Source: Bacteroidaceae bacterium
GTDB taxonomy: Bacteria > Bacteroidota > Bacteroidia > Bacteroidales > Bacteroidaceae
DNA: 64,000 nt
Direction: 5' to 3'
Assembly: GCA_017447625.1 (NCBI GenBank)
Contig: JAFSNB010000044.1
Coordinates: 62,001-126,000, forward strand
Both the position numbers and the translations under genes were made by a program. The notes beneath the pieces are model-generated. The model had not been told where the DNA came from, made no database searches, and worked only from the letters and a program-made list of their open reading frames with translations. Positions 45,543 to 55,625 of the stretch are shown one piece after another. Each line of letters opens with the position of its first letter. Within the stretch, counting starts at the first letter, position 1.

Positions 45543-46109
45543 ATGAAAATAGCAATCATAGATAACTACGACTCGTTCACATACAACCTGAGTCATCTGG
45601 TGAAGGAGTTTGGTGTTGACGTAACGGTGCTGCGCAACGATCAGTTCGAACTTCAGGACTTGCAACCGTTCACAAAGATTATCCTTTCGCCAGGCCCGGG
45701 AATCCCGTCTGAGGCTGGCCTGCTCTTGGATGTAATCCGCACGTATGCAGGCAAGAAACCCATTTTGGGCGTTTGCCTTGGCCATCAGGCCATTGGCGAG
45801 GTATTCGGCGCAAAACTGGAGAACCTCTCTGATGTTTTTCACGGCGTCGCCACTCCTTGTCATATCATTTCTGACGACCCTCTTTTTGGCAGTATAAATA
45901 ATAAAGACATCACCGTGGGTCGTTATCACTCGTGGGTTGTGTCCAAGGAGAACTTCCCGGACTGTTTAGAGATTACGGCTGTAAGTGACGAGGGGCAGAT
46001 TATGGCCATGCGCCATTGCCAGCTTAATGTCCGAGGCATTCAGTTCCATCCGGAGAGTGTGCTCACACCCGATGGCCGCCAGATGCTGTTGAATTGGTTG
46101 TATTTATAA
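45543..46109 (+). CDS. trpG: Anthranilate synthase component II (glutamine amidotransferase)
   Basis: The 188-residue class I amidotransferase releases ammonia from glutamine for TrpE. Visible are 'IIDNYDSFTYNLSHLVKEFG', the oxyanion loop 'LSPGPGIPSEAG', the nucleophile Cys in 'ILGVCLGHQAIGEVFG', and His-Glu in 'GIQFHPESVLTPDG'. It lies 39 bp after trpE and 45 bp before trpD, with no fusion to either. Confidence 0.97.
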   Translation: MKIAIIDNYDSFTYNLSHLVKEFGVDVTVLRNDQFELQDLQPFTKIILSPGPGIPSEAGLLLDVIRTYAGKKPILGVCLGHQAIGEVFGAKLENLSDVFHGVATPCHIISDDPLFGSINNKDITVGRYHSWVVSKENFPDCLEITAVSDEGQIMAMRHCQLNVRGIQFHPESVLTPDGRQMLLNWLYL

Positions 46110-46154
46110 CTTCCATTTATCTTCCCTATAAATTCCTTTTAACTTCCCTTTAAT

Positions 46155-47153
46155 ATGAAAGAGATTTTAGTCAAGCTCTTGAACCACGAAGAGCTCTCCC
46201 GCGAAGAAATGAAGCAGATTCTGATAGGAATCACGCATAGCGAATATCCCAACGAGCAGATTACCGCCCTGTTGACTTGCCTGCAGATGCGAGGTGTCAC
46301 AGTTGATGAACTGCTTGGTTTCCGTGACGGAATCTTGGAGACGGGCGTTCCCGCTATCCTCGACTGCGACCGCTACATAGACGTTGTCGGTACGGGCGGC
46401 GACCGCAAGAACACGTTTAATATTTCCACAACGGCGTGTTTCGTTATTGCCGGTGCTGGCTACAAGGTTGCCAAACACGGTAATTACGCCGCCACGAGCG
46501 TCAGTGGTGCCAGTAATGTGATTCAGCATCACGGCATAAAGTTTACTGACGATATAGACCGTCTGAACCGTTCGCTTAACGAGGCCGGAATCGTCTATCT
46601 GCACGCCCAGCTTTTTGCCAAGGCCATGAAGTTCGTTGGCCCGATACGCAAGGCTCTGCCCTTTCCCACAATCTTCAATCTATTAGGCCCCATCGTCAAT
46701 CCGTCGCGCCCTAAGTGCCAGTTACTCGGAGTCGCTAATCTGAACCAGATGCGTCTGTACAGTAATGTCTATCAACGGCTTGGCATAGACTATGGAATCG
46801 TGAACAGTATGGACGGGTACGACGAGATATCGCTCACGGGCGACTTCAAAGTAACCACTAAAGACTATGAACGTGTGTTCTCACCGCAGGACCTGGGCTT
46901 CGATATTGCCAAACCCGAAGAGTTGGTCGGGGGTGCTACCGAAGAGGAGGCTGCACAGATATTCGACTCCGTCCTGGAGAACCGTGCCCTGCCCGCTCAG
47001 AAGAATATCGTGCTTGCCAATGCCGCTTTCGGTATCCAAGTGTTGGAACGAGGAGAGAAGGGCATTGAGGAATGCATTGAGATTGCCCGCGAGAGTATAG
47101 ACAGCGGCAGCGCCCTTCGCACTTTCCACAAATTTGTAGAACTCAACAGCTGA
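46155..47153 (+). CDS. trpD: Anthranilate phosphoribosyltransferase
   Basis: Transfers phosphoribose from PRPP to anthranilate. The 332 residues include the PRPP-binding 'VVGTGGDRKNTFNISTT', 'GYKVAKHGNYAATSVSGASNV', 'KAMKFVGPIRKALPFPTIFNLLGPIVNP', and a typical C-terminus. It is the fourth gene of the operon, 9 bp before trpC. Confidence 0.97.
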   Translation: MKEILVKLLNHEELSREEMKQILIGITHSEYPNEQITALLTCLQMRGVTVDELLGFRDGILETGVPAILDCDRYIDVVGTGGDRKNTFNISTTACFVIAGAGYKVAKHGNYAATSVSGASNVIQHHGIKFTDDIDRLNRSLNEAGIVYLHAQLFAKAMKFVGPIRKALPFPTIFNLLGPIVNPSRPKCQLLGVANLNQMRLYSNVYQRLGIDYGIVNSMDGYDEISLTGDFKVTTKDYERVFSPQDLGFDIAKPEELVGGATEEEAAQIFDSVLENRALPAQKNIVLANAAFGIQVLERGEKGIEECIEIARESIDSGSALRTFHKFVELNS

Positions 47154-47161
47154 TAAAGTCC

Positions 47162-47980
47162 ATGCAAGACATATTGCAACAGATAATATCAACAAAACGC
47201 GAGGAACTTGCTGCCTTCCGAGCTGCCTCTTCTTCAGCCTCCGGTTCTGTATGTTGCGGCAATGCCGCAACAATAACCCCGCGTCCTTCCCTCCGTGCCG
47301 CCCTTCTTGCCTCAAAGACTGGCATAATAGCTGAGTTCAAACGACGTTCACCCTCAAAGGGCTGGATAAAACAGGATGGGCGCGCAGACATTATTCCTCT
47401 CGCATATCAGCAAAACGGGGCTGCAGCCCTCTCCATCCTCACCGACACGCAGTATTTCGGTGGTAGCGACGATGACATCCGGACAGCCCGTCAGAGCGGT
47501 GTCACCCTGCCCGTCCTATACAAGAATTTTGTGATTGACGAGATTCAACTATATCAGGCCGTTTTGTGTGGCGCTTCCGCTGTGTTGCTCATTGCAGCTT
47601 GTCTCACCAGAGAAAAGTGCAAAAGCCTCTTGGATAAAGCTCATGAACTCGGCCTCGAAGTCCTTCTTGAGATGCATTCTGAGGCTGAACTTGAGTATGC
47701 TACCCTCGGTCCCGAGCTCTGCGGTATAAACAACCGCAACCTCGGTTCTTTTGTCACCAATGTGGATAACAGTTTCCGTTTGGCCGAACGCCTGCGTTCA
47801 ATATGCAGCGAGGCCATCGCCACACATAAAACGGTCCTTGTCAGCGAAAGCGGCATTAGCGACCCGGCCGTAGTCCGTGAGTTAAGTGCTGCAGGTTTCA
47901 ACGGCTTCCTCATCGGTGAGAACTTCATGCGCACTCCCGACCCGGGAGCCGCCCTGCGCGATTTCATAGCCCTATTATGA
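47162..47980 (+). CDS. trpC: Indole-3-glycerol-phosphate synthase
   Basis: A TIM-barrel enzyme that closes the indole ring. It has 272 residues. Motifs are 'IIAEFKRRSPSKGWI' (catalytic Lys), 'LSILTDTQYFGGSDDDI', 'LGLEVLLEMHSEAELEY', 'LCGINNRNLGSFVTN' and 'VSESGISDPAVVREL'. It is not fused to TrpF, which starts 10 bp later. Confidence 0.97.
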   Translation: MQDILQQIISTKREELAAFRAASSSASGSVCCGNAATITPRPSLRAALLASKTGIIAEFKRRSPSKGWIKQDGRADIIPLAYQQNGAAALSILTDTQYFGGSDDDIRTARQSGVTLPVLYKNFVIDEIQLYQAVLCGASAVLLIAACLTREKCKSLLDKAHELGLEVLLEMHSEAELEYATLGPELCGINNRNLGSFVTNVDNSFRLAERLRSICSEAIATHKTVLVSESGISDPAVVRELSAAGFNGFLIGENFMRTPDPGAALRDFIALL

Positions 47981-47990
47981 AAACCCTATT

Positions 47991-48620
47991 ATGAATTATG
48001 AATTCACCATAAAGGTTTGTGGTATGCGCGATGCGGACAACATCCGTGCTGTCGAGGCATTGGGCGTAGATTGGATGGGATTCATCTTCCATCCTGCATC
48101 CCCTCGCTTTGTGGATAGCGTTCCTGCTTATTTGCCGCAGAAGGCAAAGAGGGTGGGTGTGTTCGTGAACGCAGAGCTTGACTATGTGCGCCGCATGGTG
48201 GATACCTTTGGGCTGGATATTGTTCAGTTGCACGGCAGCGAATCGCCTGCTTATCTTGCGGCTCTTAGTGACATGACCATCATAAAGGCTATAAATATCG
48301 CCACTGCAGCAGACTTCCAAAAGACAGAAGCTTATAGTGGATTGGCCGACTATTTCCTGTTCGATACCAAAGCGAAGCTGGCCGGTGGCAACGGAACTCA
48401 GTTCGACTGGGATTTACTGCAAGACTATTCCGGGCAGACTCCTTTCCTTCTCAGTGGCGGCATCGGGCCTGATGATGCTCTGCGCCTGCGCGATTTTCAC
48501 CATCCTCAACTCGCTGGAATAGACCTTAACTCGCGCTTCGAACTCTCCCCAGCCCTGAAGGACACCGATATGTTACAACAATTTATAGATAAATTCAAAA
48601 AAGCCTATAGGCCCTATTAG
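47991..48620 (+). CDS. trpF: Phosphoribosylanthranilate isomerase
   Basis: Amadori rearrangement step between TrpD and TrpC. The 209-residue TIM barrel shows '[29 protein letters not shown]' (catalytic Cys), '[15 protein letters not shown]', 'DYFLFDTKA', '[16 protein letters not shown]' and '[13 protein letters not shown]'. It starts 10 bp after trpC and ends 26 bp before trpA. Confidence 0.97.
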   Translation: MNYEFTIKVCGMRDADNIRAVEALGVDWMGFIFHPASPRFVDSVPAYLPQKAKRVGVFVNAELDYVRRMVDTFGLDIVQLHGSESPAYLAALSDMTIIKAINIATAADFQKTEAYSGLADYFLFDTKAKLAGGNGTQFDWDLLQDYSGQTPFLLSGGIGPDDALRLRDFHHPQLAGIDLNSRFELSPALKDTDMLQQFIDKFKKAYRPY

Positions 48621-48646
48621 CCTTATTATCCAAAACTCTCATAAAA

Positions 48647-49423
48647 ATGAATAATATAGATAATCTTTTCGCCACTCGCGGCGACCGAAAACTCCTTTCT
48701 TTGTATTTCTGTGCCGGTGCACCCAAGTTGGACGGCACAGCCGATGTAATCCTTGCGATGCAGCGTCGGGGTATAGATTTCATTGAGGTCGGAATACCTT
48801 TCAGCGACCCGCTGGCCGACGGTCCCGTAATCCAGACAGCCGCCACAAAAGCCCTACACAACGGGATGAACTTGCGCACGCTTTTCTCCCAGCTTCGTGC
48901 CATCCGCGAAGAAGTGCATATCCCGTTGATTCTCATGGGGTACCTTAATCCGATCCTTCATTTCGGGATAGAGCCTTTCTGTCAGGCGTGCGCAGATAGT
49001 GGGGTGAGTGGACTGATAATCCCAGATCTTCCCTTTGGCGATTATCTCACGCAGGTGAAACCGGTGGCCGACCGCTACGGTCTGCGCGTTATTATGCTTA
49101 TTACGCCCGAGACTTCAGAGGAACGCATCCGTTTCATTGATGACAACACCGACGGTTTTATCTATATGGTTAGTAGCGCAGCCATCACGGGCGCACAGCA
49201 GTCCTTTGATGATGCTAAACAGGCTTATTTCCGCCGCATTGACGCGATGAACCTCCGCAACCCGCGCATGATTGGCTTCGGCATCAGCAACGCTCAGACT
49301 CTCGCAGCAGCAAATGCCAACGCCGCCGGCGCTATCATCGGAAGCAAGTTCGTGACTCTGCTCGATGAGGCCGCCGGCGATGCAGATCTGGCGTTAGACC
49401 GCCTCTTTGAGGCTCTTACTTAG
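48647..49423 (+). CDS. trpA: Tryptophan synthase alpha chain
   Basis: Cleaves indole-3-glycerol phosphate to indole, which passes to TrpB. It has 258 residues. The catalytic Glu is in '[21 protein letters not shown]' and Asp in '[12 protein letters not shown]'; '[11 protein letters not shown]' and '[24 protein letters not shown]' line the phosphate site. It is the last gene of the operon. Its 3' end overlaps that of the convergent esterase gene by 8 bp, and no terminator is visible between them. Confidence 0.97.
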   Translation: MNNIDNLFATRGDRKLLSLYFCAGAPKLDGTADVILAMQRRGIDFIEVGIPFSDPLADGPVIQTAATKALHNGMNLRTLFSQLRAIREEVHIPLILMGYLNPILHFGIEPFCQACADSGVSGLIIPDLPFGDYLTQVKPVADRYGLRVIMLITPETSEERIRFIDDNTDGFIYMVSSAAITGAQQSFDDAKQAYFRRIDAMNLRNPRMIGFGISNAQTLAAANANAAGAIIGSKFVTLLDEAAGDADLALDRLFEALT

Positions 49424-51173
49424 CCTTGGCGTTCTTCTCCAGGGTCCAGCCTTTGCGCTTGGACAGTTCGTTCTTTTTGCCTGTGAACATCTTGGCTGCT
49501 TTCTTGTCGCCTTTAAGCTGCCAGTCGAGCCAGGCTTTTGCCACCACGGCGAACTCGCCGCCATGAGGCTCTCCGTATGTGCCGCCGTGACCCACAGGCA
49601 GGTTGGCAGCGTAGGCCGGCACATGCTTGATACGGTGGAAATCGTCCATTCCGTTCTGGTAGGCAATATCCGGTTCACCGCCAAGGATGTAGATAATAGG
49701 TGTGTGTACGTCGCCAAGCTTCTCTTTTGGAGGCATCGGCATACCGCCCACAGCCTGATGTGCATTCTGCTGGTTGAATAGGCCGCTGTTGCAGATCATC
49801 GTTGATGTGATGCGCGGGTCGGCACAGTTGAACAACGACTGAAGTCCGCCGCAGGACATGCCTGCGATGCAGATATGTTTGAGGTCAATCTTCTGATAGT
49901 AAGGGCTGCTGGGGTCGGCATTCTGTGCGTAGGCCCAGTCTATGCTCTCAATCTGCTGCTGAGTGGAGGACATAGGTCCGTGGTACCATTCGTCTGTCAT
50001 AGGAATATAACCTGTGGCGAGAACCAGATAGCCGTAAGATGCGATTTCGCTAAGGAACTTCACATGTTCGAATGGTGAGTTGTTGCAGGCTCCGTTGCCC
50101 CAGACAAGCACGGGCAACGGGTTCTTGGCGTTGAACTTGGAGAGGTCTTGCGGAGCGATTACCGTGTGCGCCTCGAATCCGTCCAGCTCCTTCATGATTG
50201 CTTTGTAGGGGCCTGTGCCGCCGTCTTCAATAACGCGTTCCTTGGGCTGTGCCGCCACCTTGGCTTCCTTCAGGAAGAAATCCGTCATTTCCTTGAACGT
50301 CTGTTCGTTGAACGTCACGGGGCCGTGCTGTCCATTGGGAACACTGATGAACTTCTCCAGTCGGTTAGCCTTCTTCAGAGCCTCGGAGAATCGTTCGCCC
50401 TGGCAATGGGGCACCACATTGTCCGCATCGCCGTGAAGCACGAGGAAGCGCGGGCAGCGTGAGTTCTGATATGTGATGGGGCTGATGAGGGCTATGAGGT
50501 CTGGATTGTCGGCTGGGGCGCCGCCGATGAGGGCCGCCTCGGGCGAGCGTTCGTCCTTTACGGTCTCACAGCGCTCCATGTGTGCCATATCCACCGGACC
50601 GAACCAGTCAACGACTGCATCCACGCGGCTGCTGAAGCCGTTGTTGCCGCCTACGGTGCCTTCGAGATCAATGCTTGTTGAACCCACGGTGCGAGTCTTC
50701 ATGTCGTTGGTTACGCCGGCAAGAGAGGAGAGGTGGCCGCCGCTGGAGAAGCCTGTGATACCCACAAATGAGGTGTCCAGCTTGTATTTGGCGGCGTTGG
50801 CACGGATGAACCGGATTGCAGCCTTCACGTCATGTATCTGAGCGGGAAACTTGGCGTCGCCGCTGGAGCGGTGGTTGATGCAAACTGCGGCAAAGCCCGC
50901 ATCTACCAACGGCTTGCCTACGGACATGTATGCCGCGCCTTTCATGTTGTTGGAGAACCAGGCACTGCCGTATATGACCACAACAACCTTGTATTTCTCC
51001 TGCGCCGTCTGTGGCAGATAGATGTCCAAGCGGTGAGCTTCGAGGTCGTCCCCCGCATAGTTTATGTCCCTATAAGTGGGATTTGTCTGAGGCATCCCGA
51101 ATCCCTGAGCCTGCGCCGTCAGCGTCATAGCGAGACACAACAGAGAAACCCCTATTTTATGAGTCAATTTCAT
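49416..51173 (-). CDS. Secreted tandem alpha/beta-hydrolase (carbohydrate esterase-like)
   Basis: The 585-residue protein has a signal peptide (residues 1-22, ...AQAQ) and two hydrolase domains. Domain 1 (about 35-300) resembles acetyl-xylan/feruloyl esterases of the BD-FAE or CE-like type: S143 in '[10 protein letters not shown]', an Asp in '[12 protein letters not shown]', and H283 in 'NGQHGP'. Domain 2 (about 320-565) has a second nucleophile elbow, S440 in 'GMSCGGLQS', and '[15 protein letters not shown]' near its end. Two different esterase domains in one chain suggest removal of two kinds of substituent from plant polysaccharide, which is inference. It lies 117 bp downstream of GH127 on the same strand. 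Confidence 0.75.
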   Translation of the reverse strand: MKLTHKIGVSLLCLAMTLTAQAQGFGMPQTNPTYRDINYAGDDLEAHRLDIYLPQTAQEKYKVVVVIYGSAWFSNNMKGAAYMSVGKPLVDAGFAAVCINHRSSGDAKFPAQIHDVKAAIRFIRANAAKYKLDTSFVGITGFSSGGHLSSLAGVTNDMKTRTVGSTSIDLEGTVGGNNGFSSRVDAVVDWFGPVDMAHMERCETVKDERSPEAALIGGAPADNPDLIALISPITYQNSRCPRFLVLHGDADNVVPHCQGERFSEALKKANRLEKFISVPNGQHGPVTFNEQTFKEMTDFFLKEAKVAAQPKERVIEDGGTGPYKAIMKELDGFEAHTVIAPQDLSKFNAKNPLPVLVWGNGACNNSPFEHVKFLSEIASYGYLVLATGYIPMTDEWYHGPMSSTQQQIESIDWAYAQNADPSSPYYQKIDLKHICIAGMSCGGLQSLFNCADPRITSTMICNSGLFNQQNAHQAVGGMPMPPKEKLGDVHTPIIYILGGEPDIAYQNGMDDFHRIKHVPAYAANLPVGHGGTYGEPHGGEFAVVAKAWLDWQLKGDKKAAKMFTGKKNELSKRKGWTLEKNAKAK

Positions 51174-51296
51174 TGTTAAAGATTGATTTTATAGTCGTTA
51201 TTTCGTTATATCTTTATAACGTAATGTCGAAACTTCGTTATACCGTTATTTCGTTATTCCGTCAAATCTTTAAATCGTCAAATCGTCAAATCATTT
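51174..51296. repeat. Intergenic short repeats, including a GTCAAATC octamer array
   Basis: The interval between the esterase gene and GH127 is made of short repeats. CGTTAT-type units (CGTTATATC, CGTTATTTCGTTATTCC) occupy 51197-51268. From 51270 come GTCAAATC, TTTAAATC, GTCAAATC and GTCAAATC, which run into the GH127 stop codon (51291-51293). The octamer is the reverse complement of the unit found inside pyrF. Confidence 0.7.
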
Positions 51297-53762
51297 AATG
51301 CTCCACTCATACAATCCGCAGGACTTATCCTTCGGCTGGACCAACTCCAGCTTCATTGCCTTCGTGCGGACGGGAGTGAAGTTCACGGTGTTGGCCACAC
51401 CTTTCTTGGTGCCGTAGTCGCTCGCGTTCTGGACTTCAACCCACTGGCCTCCATCGTTCATGTAATAGAGCTTCCAAGAGTCGGGCACTTTGCAGCCCTG
51501 CCAGGGTTGGTCGTCGTACCAATAAACGGTGCTGGTGCTTACGGTTGCCTCCTCCTTGAACTCGTATGCGAGCCACTCGGTTGAGTTGTTCTTTGGCCAC
51601 CAATGGGTGTAGGGGATAGAGCGGTCGTTTCCGTCGGCAGGCACTAAGCGGTCGTTGATAGAGCTCAGCGCGGGCAGACGTTTTGCAGAAGCCGTCACCT
51701 TGCTCTCTGAAGCTATGCTGGGCGGCAGGGCAGGTGTGGTGGCGTTGAGGTCGATGGGAATCCACACAGCCATATTGCCGTTTCCTCGGTGTGCCCAGGC
51801 GTAGTAGGGGATAAGGGTGAGCTGTTCGTCCTGAGCCGTGAGGCGGCCGTTAGCGTCGAATTTCAGCGTCTGTGCATCCGTCTGCAACGTCTGCACCTTT
51901 GTGTCGGCTATGGTGACGCTTCCCATCTTGAACTTAGGCTCCTGATTGAGAAGCACGCTCAGCACATTGCAGGTGTTGTCCGGCCACTCGGCACAATATA
52001 CCAGCGGACCACGCTCTATGGCGGCACGTCCGCGGTCGGCTGCCACACGTCCGTTGGCACGCACCAGACGCGGCTCCATGTCGAAGTGCACGCTCACCTT
52101 GTCGCCCTTCTTCCACTTGCGCTCGATGGCCACGTAACCCTTATCTGATTGACCATTGACCATTGACCATTGACCATTGATTGGTTCGCCATTTACTTTA
52201 ATGGAGTAGGAGAGATGCTTTGCATCCACGTAGTTGTAGAGGTCGGAGGGTACAACCTGGTTACGCACCCAACCGGGGATACGGATCATCAGAGTCCATG
52301 TGCCGGAGGTCTGCTTCACGTTCATAGTCACGTCTCCATTCCATGGGTAGTCGGTGACCTGTTGCAGAGTCACCTTCTTGCCGCCGACCTTCACCGTGGT
52401 TTCGTTGCCTGCGAAGAGATTCACATACAGCTTCGAGCCATCCACAGCGTAGATATACTGCGGCAGCGAGGGGATAAAACGGGCGGCGTTGCTCGGGCAG
52501 CAGGCGCAGCCGAACCAGGCCTGACGCTGGTGCTGGCCCATGCTCTGCAATGGGTTGGGGTAGAAGAATCGTCCGCCATCGATGCTTATGCCGCTGATAA
52601 CGCCGTTGTAGAGCGTGCGCTCCAAAGCGTCATAGTACTTCGATTCGCCGTGTAGCAGGAACAGACGGTAGTTGAGATACACCTGAGCTATGGCTGCGCA
52701 CGTCTCGCAGTAGGCACTCATGTTCGGCAGTTCGTAGTTCTTGCCGAAAGCCTCGCCGCTGCTGGTCGCGCCCACGCCTCCGGTGAGATAGTATTTCTTC
52801 GAGACGATATTCTCCCAGATGCGGTCTATGGCTTCGATGTAGCCCTTGTCGCCCGTGAGCGCGGCCACATCTGCCATTCCGGCATACATGTATCCTGCGC
52901 GGACGGCGTGACCCACGGCCTCGTCCTGTTCCAGCACGGGCTTGTGGCTCTGGCTGTATTCAGTCTTTATGGTGGTGTAACCGCGCTTGTCCAAGAAGAA
53001 CTTGGCCAGTTGCAGGTACTCCTTCTTGCCTGTGGCGAGATAGAGTTTTGCCAAGCCCATCTCGGCAATCTGATGGCCGGGAACCACGCAGGCCTGCCCC
53101 TCCTTGTCGCCCACTTCACGATAGACGCAGTCGGCAAAGCGGCAGGCTATGTTCAGCAGCGACTTCTTGCCTGTGGCGTTGTAGTGGGCCACGGCAGCCT
53201 CACACAGATGTCCCAAATTGTAGAACTCGTGGCTCAGATCCTCCACCTTGCTCCAGCGGGTCGGACCGGCCCATCCGTGCGGATGTTCGGGGTTCTGCGT
53301 GCGAGCCGTATAGAGGTAGCCGTCGGGCTCCTGTGCGCTGGCAATCACGGCAATCACAGAGTCACAGTATTTGTCCAGACTCTTGCCCTTGTACAGCGCT
53401 TTCGGGTAGGTCTGCAGCAGGTAGGCAGCGCCCTCAAGAGTCTTGTACGGGTCGGTGTCATCGAACGAATAGCCCATGACGCCATCCACCTTGAACACCT
53501 TCTGCGGATCTTTCAGGTGTTCGGCGGCGTTGCTGAAGTTCGTATATCGCCTCTCGCTCTCGCATTTGCTGAAAGCCAGGGGAATAGTGACTTCGCGACT
53601 GGCTTCGAGCCTCTGTCCCCAGAATGTTCCGGGAGTCACCTTAACGGCTGTGAAAGGCACAGGAGTAATCGGGTAGCCCGCGTTCTCGCTCTGTGCCGCA
53701 ACATTCGTGGCGGGCAGCGTGGCGCACACCCCCACCGTAAGTGTAAGCAATAGATTTTTCAT
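51291..53762 (-). CDS. GH127-family beta-L-arabinofuranosidase
   Basis: The 823-residue protein has a signal peptide (to about residue 23). The alpha/alpha-barrel begins near residue 45 ('FWGQRLEASREVTIPLAF'). The zinc/thiolate site is visible as YCETC (351-355) and WFGCACC (C419, C421, C422), with Glu in 'GEAFGKNYELPN'; GH127 enzymes use a cysteine nucleophile there. A C-terminal F5/8-like sandwich (about 690-820, 'ASESKVTASAKRLPALSSINDRLVP') may bind sugar. The segment 'PINGQWSMVNGQSDKGY' contains a 7-bp tandem repeat read in frame (52148-52182). The related family GH146 is an alternative. It pairs with the esterase in a likely arabinan, arabinoxylan or glycoprotein pathway. Confidence 0.88.
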   Translation of the reverse strand: MKNLLLTLTVGVCATLPATNVAAQSENAGYPITPVPFTAVKVTPGTFWGQRLEASREVTIPLAFSKCESERRYTNFSNAAEHLKDPQKVFKVDGVMGYSFDDTDPYKTLEGAAYLLQTYPKALYKGKSLDKYCDSVIAVIASAQEPDGYLYTARTQNPEHPHGWAGPTRWSKVEDLSHEFYNLGHLCEAAVAHYNATGKKSLLNIACRFADCVYREVGDKEGQACVVPGHQIAEMGLAKLYLATGKKEYLQLAKFFLDKRGYTTIKTEYSQSHKPVLEQDEAVGHAVRAGYMYAGMADVAALTGDKGYIEAIDRIWENIVSKKYYLTGGVGATSSGEAFGKNYELPNMSAYCETCAAIAQVYLNYRLFLLHGESKYYDALERTLYNGVISGISIDGGRFFYPNPLQSMGQHQRQAWFGCACCPSNAARFIPSLPQYIYAVDGSKLYVNLFAGNETTVKVGGKKVTLQQVTDYPWNGDVTMNVKQTSGTWTLMIRIPGWVRNQVVPSDLYNYVDAKHLSYSIKVNGEPINGQWSMVNGQSDKGYVAIERKWKKGDKVSVHFDMEPRLVRANGRVAADRGRAAIERGPLVYCAEWPDNTCNVLSVLLNQEPKFKMGSVTIADTKVQTLQTDAQTLKFDANGRLTAQDEQLTLIPYYAWAHRGNGNMAVWIPIDLNATTPALPPSIASESKVTASAKRLPALSSINDRLVPADGNDRSIPYTHWWPKNNSTEWLAYEFKEEATVSTSTVYWYDDQPWQGCKVPDSWKLYYMNDGGQWVEVQNASDYGTKKGVANTVNFTPVRTKAMKLELVQPKDKSCGLYEWSIK
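52148..52182. repeat. 7-bp tandem repeat (ATTGACC) inside the GH127 gene
   Basis: Four perfect units of ATTGACC are followed by ATTGATT. The translation (reverse strand) is the Gly/Gln/Trp/Ser-rich 'NGQWSMVNGQS' insert, which looks foreign to the surrounding beta-sandwich. Confidence 0.8.
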
Positions 53763-53794
53763 TCTCTTTCCTTTTTTGTGATTGATTTCGAGGG

Positions 53795-53802
53795 CAAAGA
53801 TA
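53795..53802 (-). promoter_or_regulatory. -7 box of the GH127 gene
   Basis: Minus strand TATCTTTG (53802-53795) matches TAnnTTTG and lies 33 bp before the ATG. No clear TTTG is found at the usual distance upstream. Confidence 0.4.
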
Positions 53803-53866
53803 CAAAAAGTTTTCCATCATTGGATGTTTTCCCCACATTTTTTATAGTTCTTTGGATTATTATGTG

Positions 53867-53874
53867 TATCTTTG
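53867..53874 (+). promoter_or_regulatory. -7 box of the Fn3-like lipoprotein gene
   Basis: TATCTTTG matches TAnnTTTG and lies 30 bp before the ATG at 53904. A T-rich stretch (53839-53843) stands where the -33 TTTG is expected. It faces the GH127 promoter in a divergent arrangement. Confidence 0.4.
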
Positions 53875-53903
53875 TGGCCGAAATCAACACGTTTGTTCTT
53901 CAC

Positions 53904-55574
53904 ATGAATCCCAGACATAAATTTAAACCGCAAATCTCAGCACTCTGTCTTTTGCTCCTCGCCGTCCTTTTCGTGGCGTGCGAGGCGGACACAGTCCCCT
54001 TTAATCTCCCACCAACCCTTACGGTCAGCGAAGCTACTGACATTTATCGCAAGGGGGCGACCATCAGCGGCACATACACAAAAGCGAACGAAAATGTCGG
54101 CGTTGAGACCTTCGGCCTCCTCTATGCCACAAATTCTCTGCTCGGAGATGCAGATACAATTTTCGCAACACCAGACCAGAAACGATGGGGCGAATACACA
54201 ATTAAACTATCTAACCTTACACCTTCAACCACATACTATTATGCAACGTTTACGACAAGCGGAAATAGTATTGTAAATAGCGATATTAAGCAGTTCAGAA
54301 CAGCGGACAATTCGGCCCCCCAATTAGGCGAATTAACAATAAGTGATGTAACAGGCTATAGCTTCGAGGTGTCTTCTGAATTACTTGACGACGGTGGTAG
54401 TGATATTTCCCTTCGAGGATTCCTTATTCGCAAGGCTCCGACAGATATTACAGATTTGAATATCCAAGATACCCAATTCAATCTTGGTGATGATGTCAAA
54501 GACTTCTCAACCACAATCACAGGATTAGAAGAGAATACACGCTATGCTGTTAGAGCTTATGCTGTCTCTTCAGCTGGCCTTGGATATGGTGAGATAAGAT
54601 ATGTTGTTACAGGGCAAGTGTATATACCAGCTCTAACAGCGGTGTCAGCCAACATTACAGATAAGGCTGGTGAGTTGAATGTTTCATCCAGCGTAACCAA
54701 TACTGAATTGCCGATATTAGAACGTGGATTCGTATATAGCACAGAAAGTTCAGAACCAACAATAAACAATAACAAAGTCGTTGCGACAGGCTCAAATACT
54801 TCTTTTTCAGCAACCTTGAAAGGCCTCCCTTCGGATGTTCCTGTTTATATTCGTGCCTATGCTTACACGACTGATGTAGTAGGATATAGCGAGACATATA
54901 CATACGTAGCATCAGAATGGGTAGTGCTTCCTGAAGTTTCTGGTATAACCGCATCTAGCCATGGTGAAGATAAAGATGACCAATTACGTGTTTCTGCTGA
55001 AATAATTAGGCAAGGTTCTTATTCTATAATTGATGGTGGATTTGTTTTTAGTACGGAAAGCTCAGAACCAGTTGTAGGCAAAAATCAGTATATGAATTTA
55101 ACACTCCATTCAAACGTGTCCTTTAGTACTACCATTAGTGGTCTTTTACAAGACCGCACTAACTACATACGTGCATACGTCCACACATCTGCTGGTTATT
55201 TCTATGGTGATGTCTTTGAATATAGACAATCAGATTGGCCTGTTCTTACTACATTGGATGCTACGAACGTATGGGAGAATACGGCCCGACTTAATGCAAC
55301 GCTGGAAAGACGATATAGTAGTATTGAGGAGTGCGGTTTCCTTGGGAGTCCTACTAATTCCGCCCCGTCGTTTTCTGACAGTATCATAATCGCCAATGCC
55401 GCAGCTAACGCTTTATCTGCATACCTTGATGAGCTGACACCAGACACCAAATACTATTATCGTCCCTTTGTTCGCCACGCTAAAGGAGTCACATACGGAG
55501 TCACATCTTCCTTCACCACAACAAGAGTAAAAGTAGAACACGAGACCTATGACGAAGATAATGTGATAAGGTAG
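53904..55574 (+). CDS. Lipoprotein of five fibronectin-III-like repeats
   Basis: Start ATG 53904 ('MNPRHKFKPQISALCLLLLAVLFVAC') gives a signal peptide with lipobox Cys26 and 556 residues; the frame is open further upstream, but that part covers the promoter. Five repeats of about 95 residues follow, each with a 'GF.YSTESSEP...' strand and a 'YIRAYAYT...GY' strand near its end. Examples are 'RGFVYSTESSEPT' with 'YIRAYAYTTDVVGY', and 'GGFVFSTESSEPV' with 'YIRAYVHTSAGYF'. It is probably a surface-exposed binding or spacer protein. The gene is visibly more AT-rich than genes before 53760, as is its partner 51 bp downstream. Confidence 0.75.
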   Translation: MNPRHKFKPQISALCLLLLAVLFVACEADTVPFNLPPTLTVSEATDIYRKGATISGTYTKANENVGVETFGLLYATNSLLGDADTIFATPDQKRWGEYTIKLSNLTPSTTYYYATFTTSGNSIVNSDIKQFRTADNSAPQLGELTISDVTGYSFEVSSELLDDGGSDISLRGFLIRKAPTDITDLNIQDTQFNLGDDVKDFSTTITGLEENTRYAVRAYAVSSAGLGYGEIRYVVTGQVYIPALTAVSANITDKAGELNVSSSVTNTELPILERGFVYSTESSEPTINNNKVVATGSNTSFSATLKGLPSDVPVYIRAYAYTTDVVGYSETYTYVASEWVVLPEVSGITASSHGEDKDDQLRVSAEIIRQGSYSIIDGGFVFSTESSEPVVGKNQYMNLTLHSNVSFSTTISGLLQDRTNYIRAYVHTSAGYFYGDVFEYRQSDWPVLTTLDATNVWENTARLNATLERRYSSIEECGFLGSPTNSAPSFSDSIIIANAAANALSAYLDELTPDTKYYYRPFVRHAKGVTYGVTSSFTTTRVKVEHETYDEDNVIR

Positions 55575-55625
55575 CAAGCCGCTCATATCTCTGTTTATGT
55601 CCTCAACATTAACCGATTATTTAAT

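Noticed and set aside
46110..46154. Separate promoter or terminator between trpG and trpD
   Set aside because: The 45-bp gap has CTTCC/TTTA micro-repeats but no consensus box or hairpin; the operon appears continuous.
53778..53903. N-terminal extension of the Fn3-like lipoprotein
   Set aside because: The extra 42 codons cover the -7 box and would bury the lipoprotein signal; the ATG at 53904 gives a normal signal peptide.
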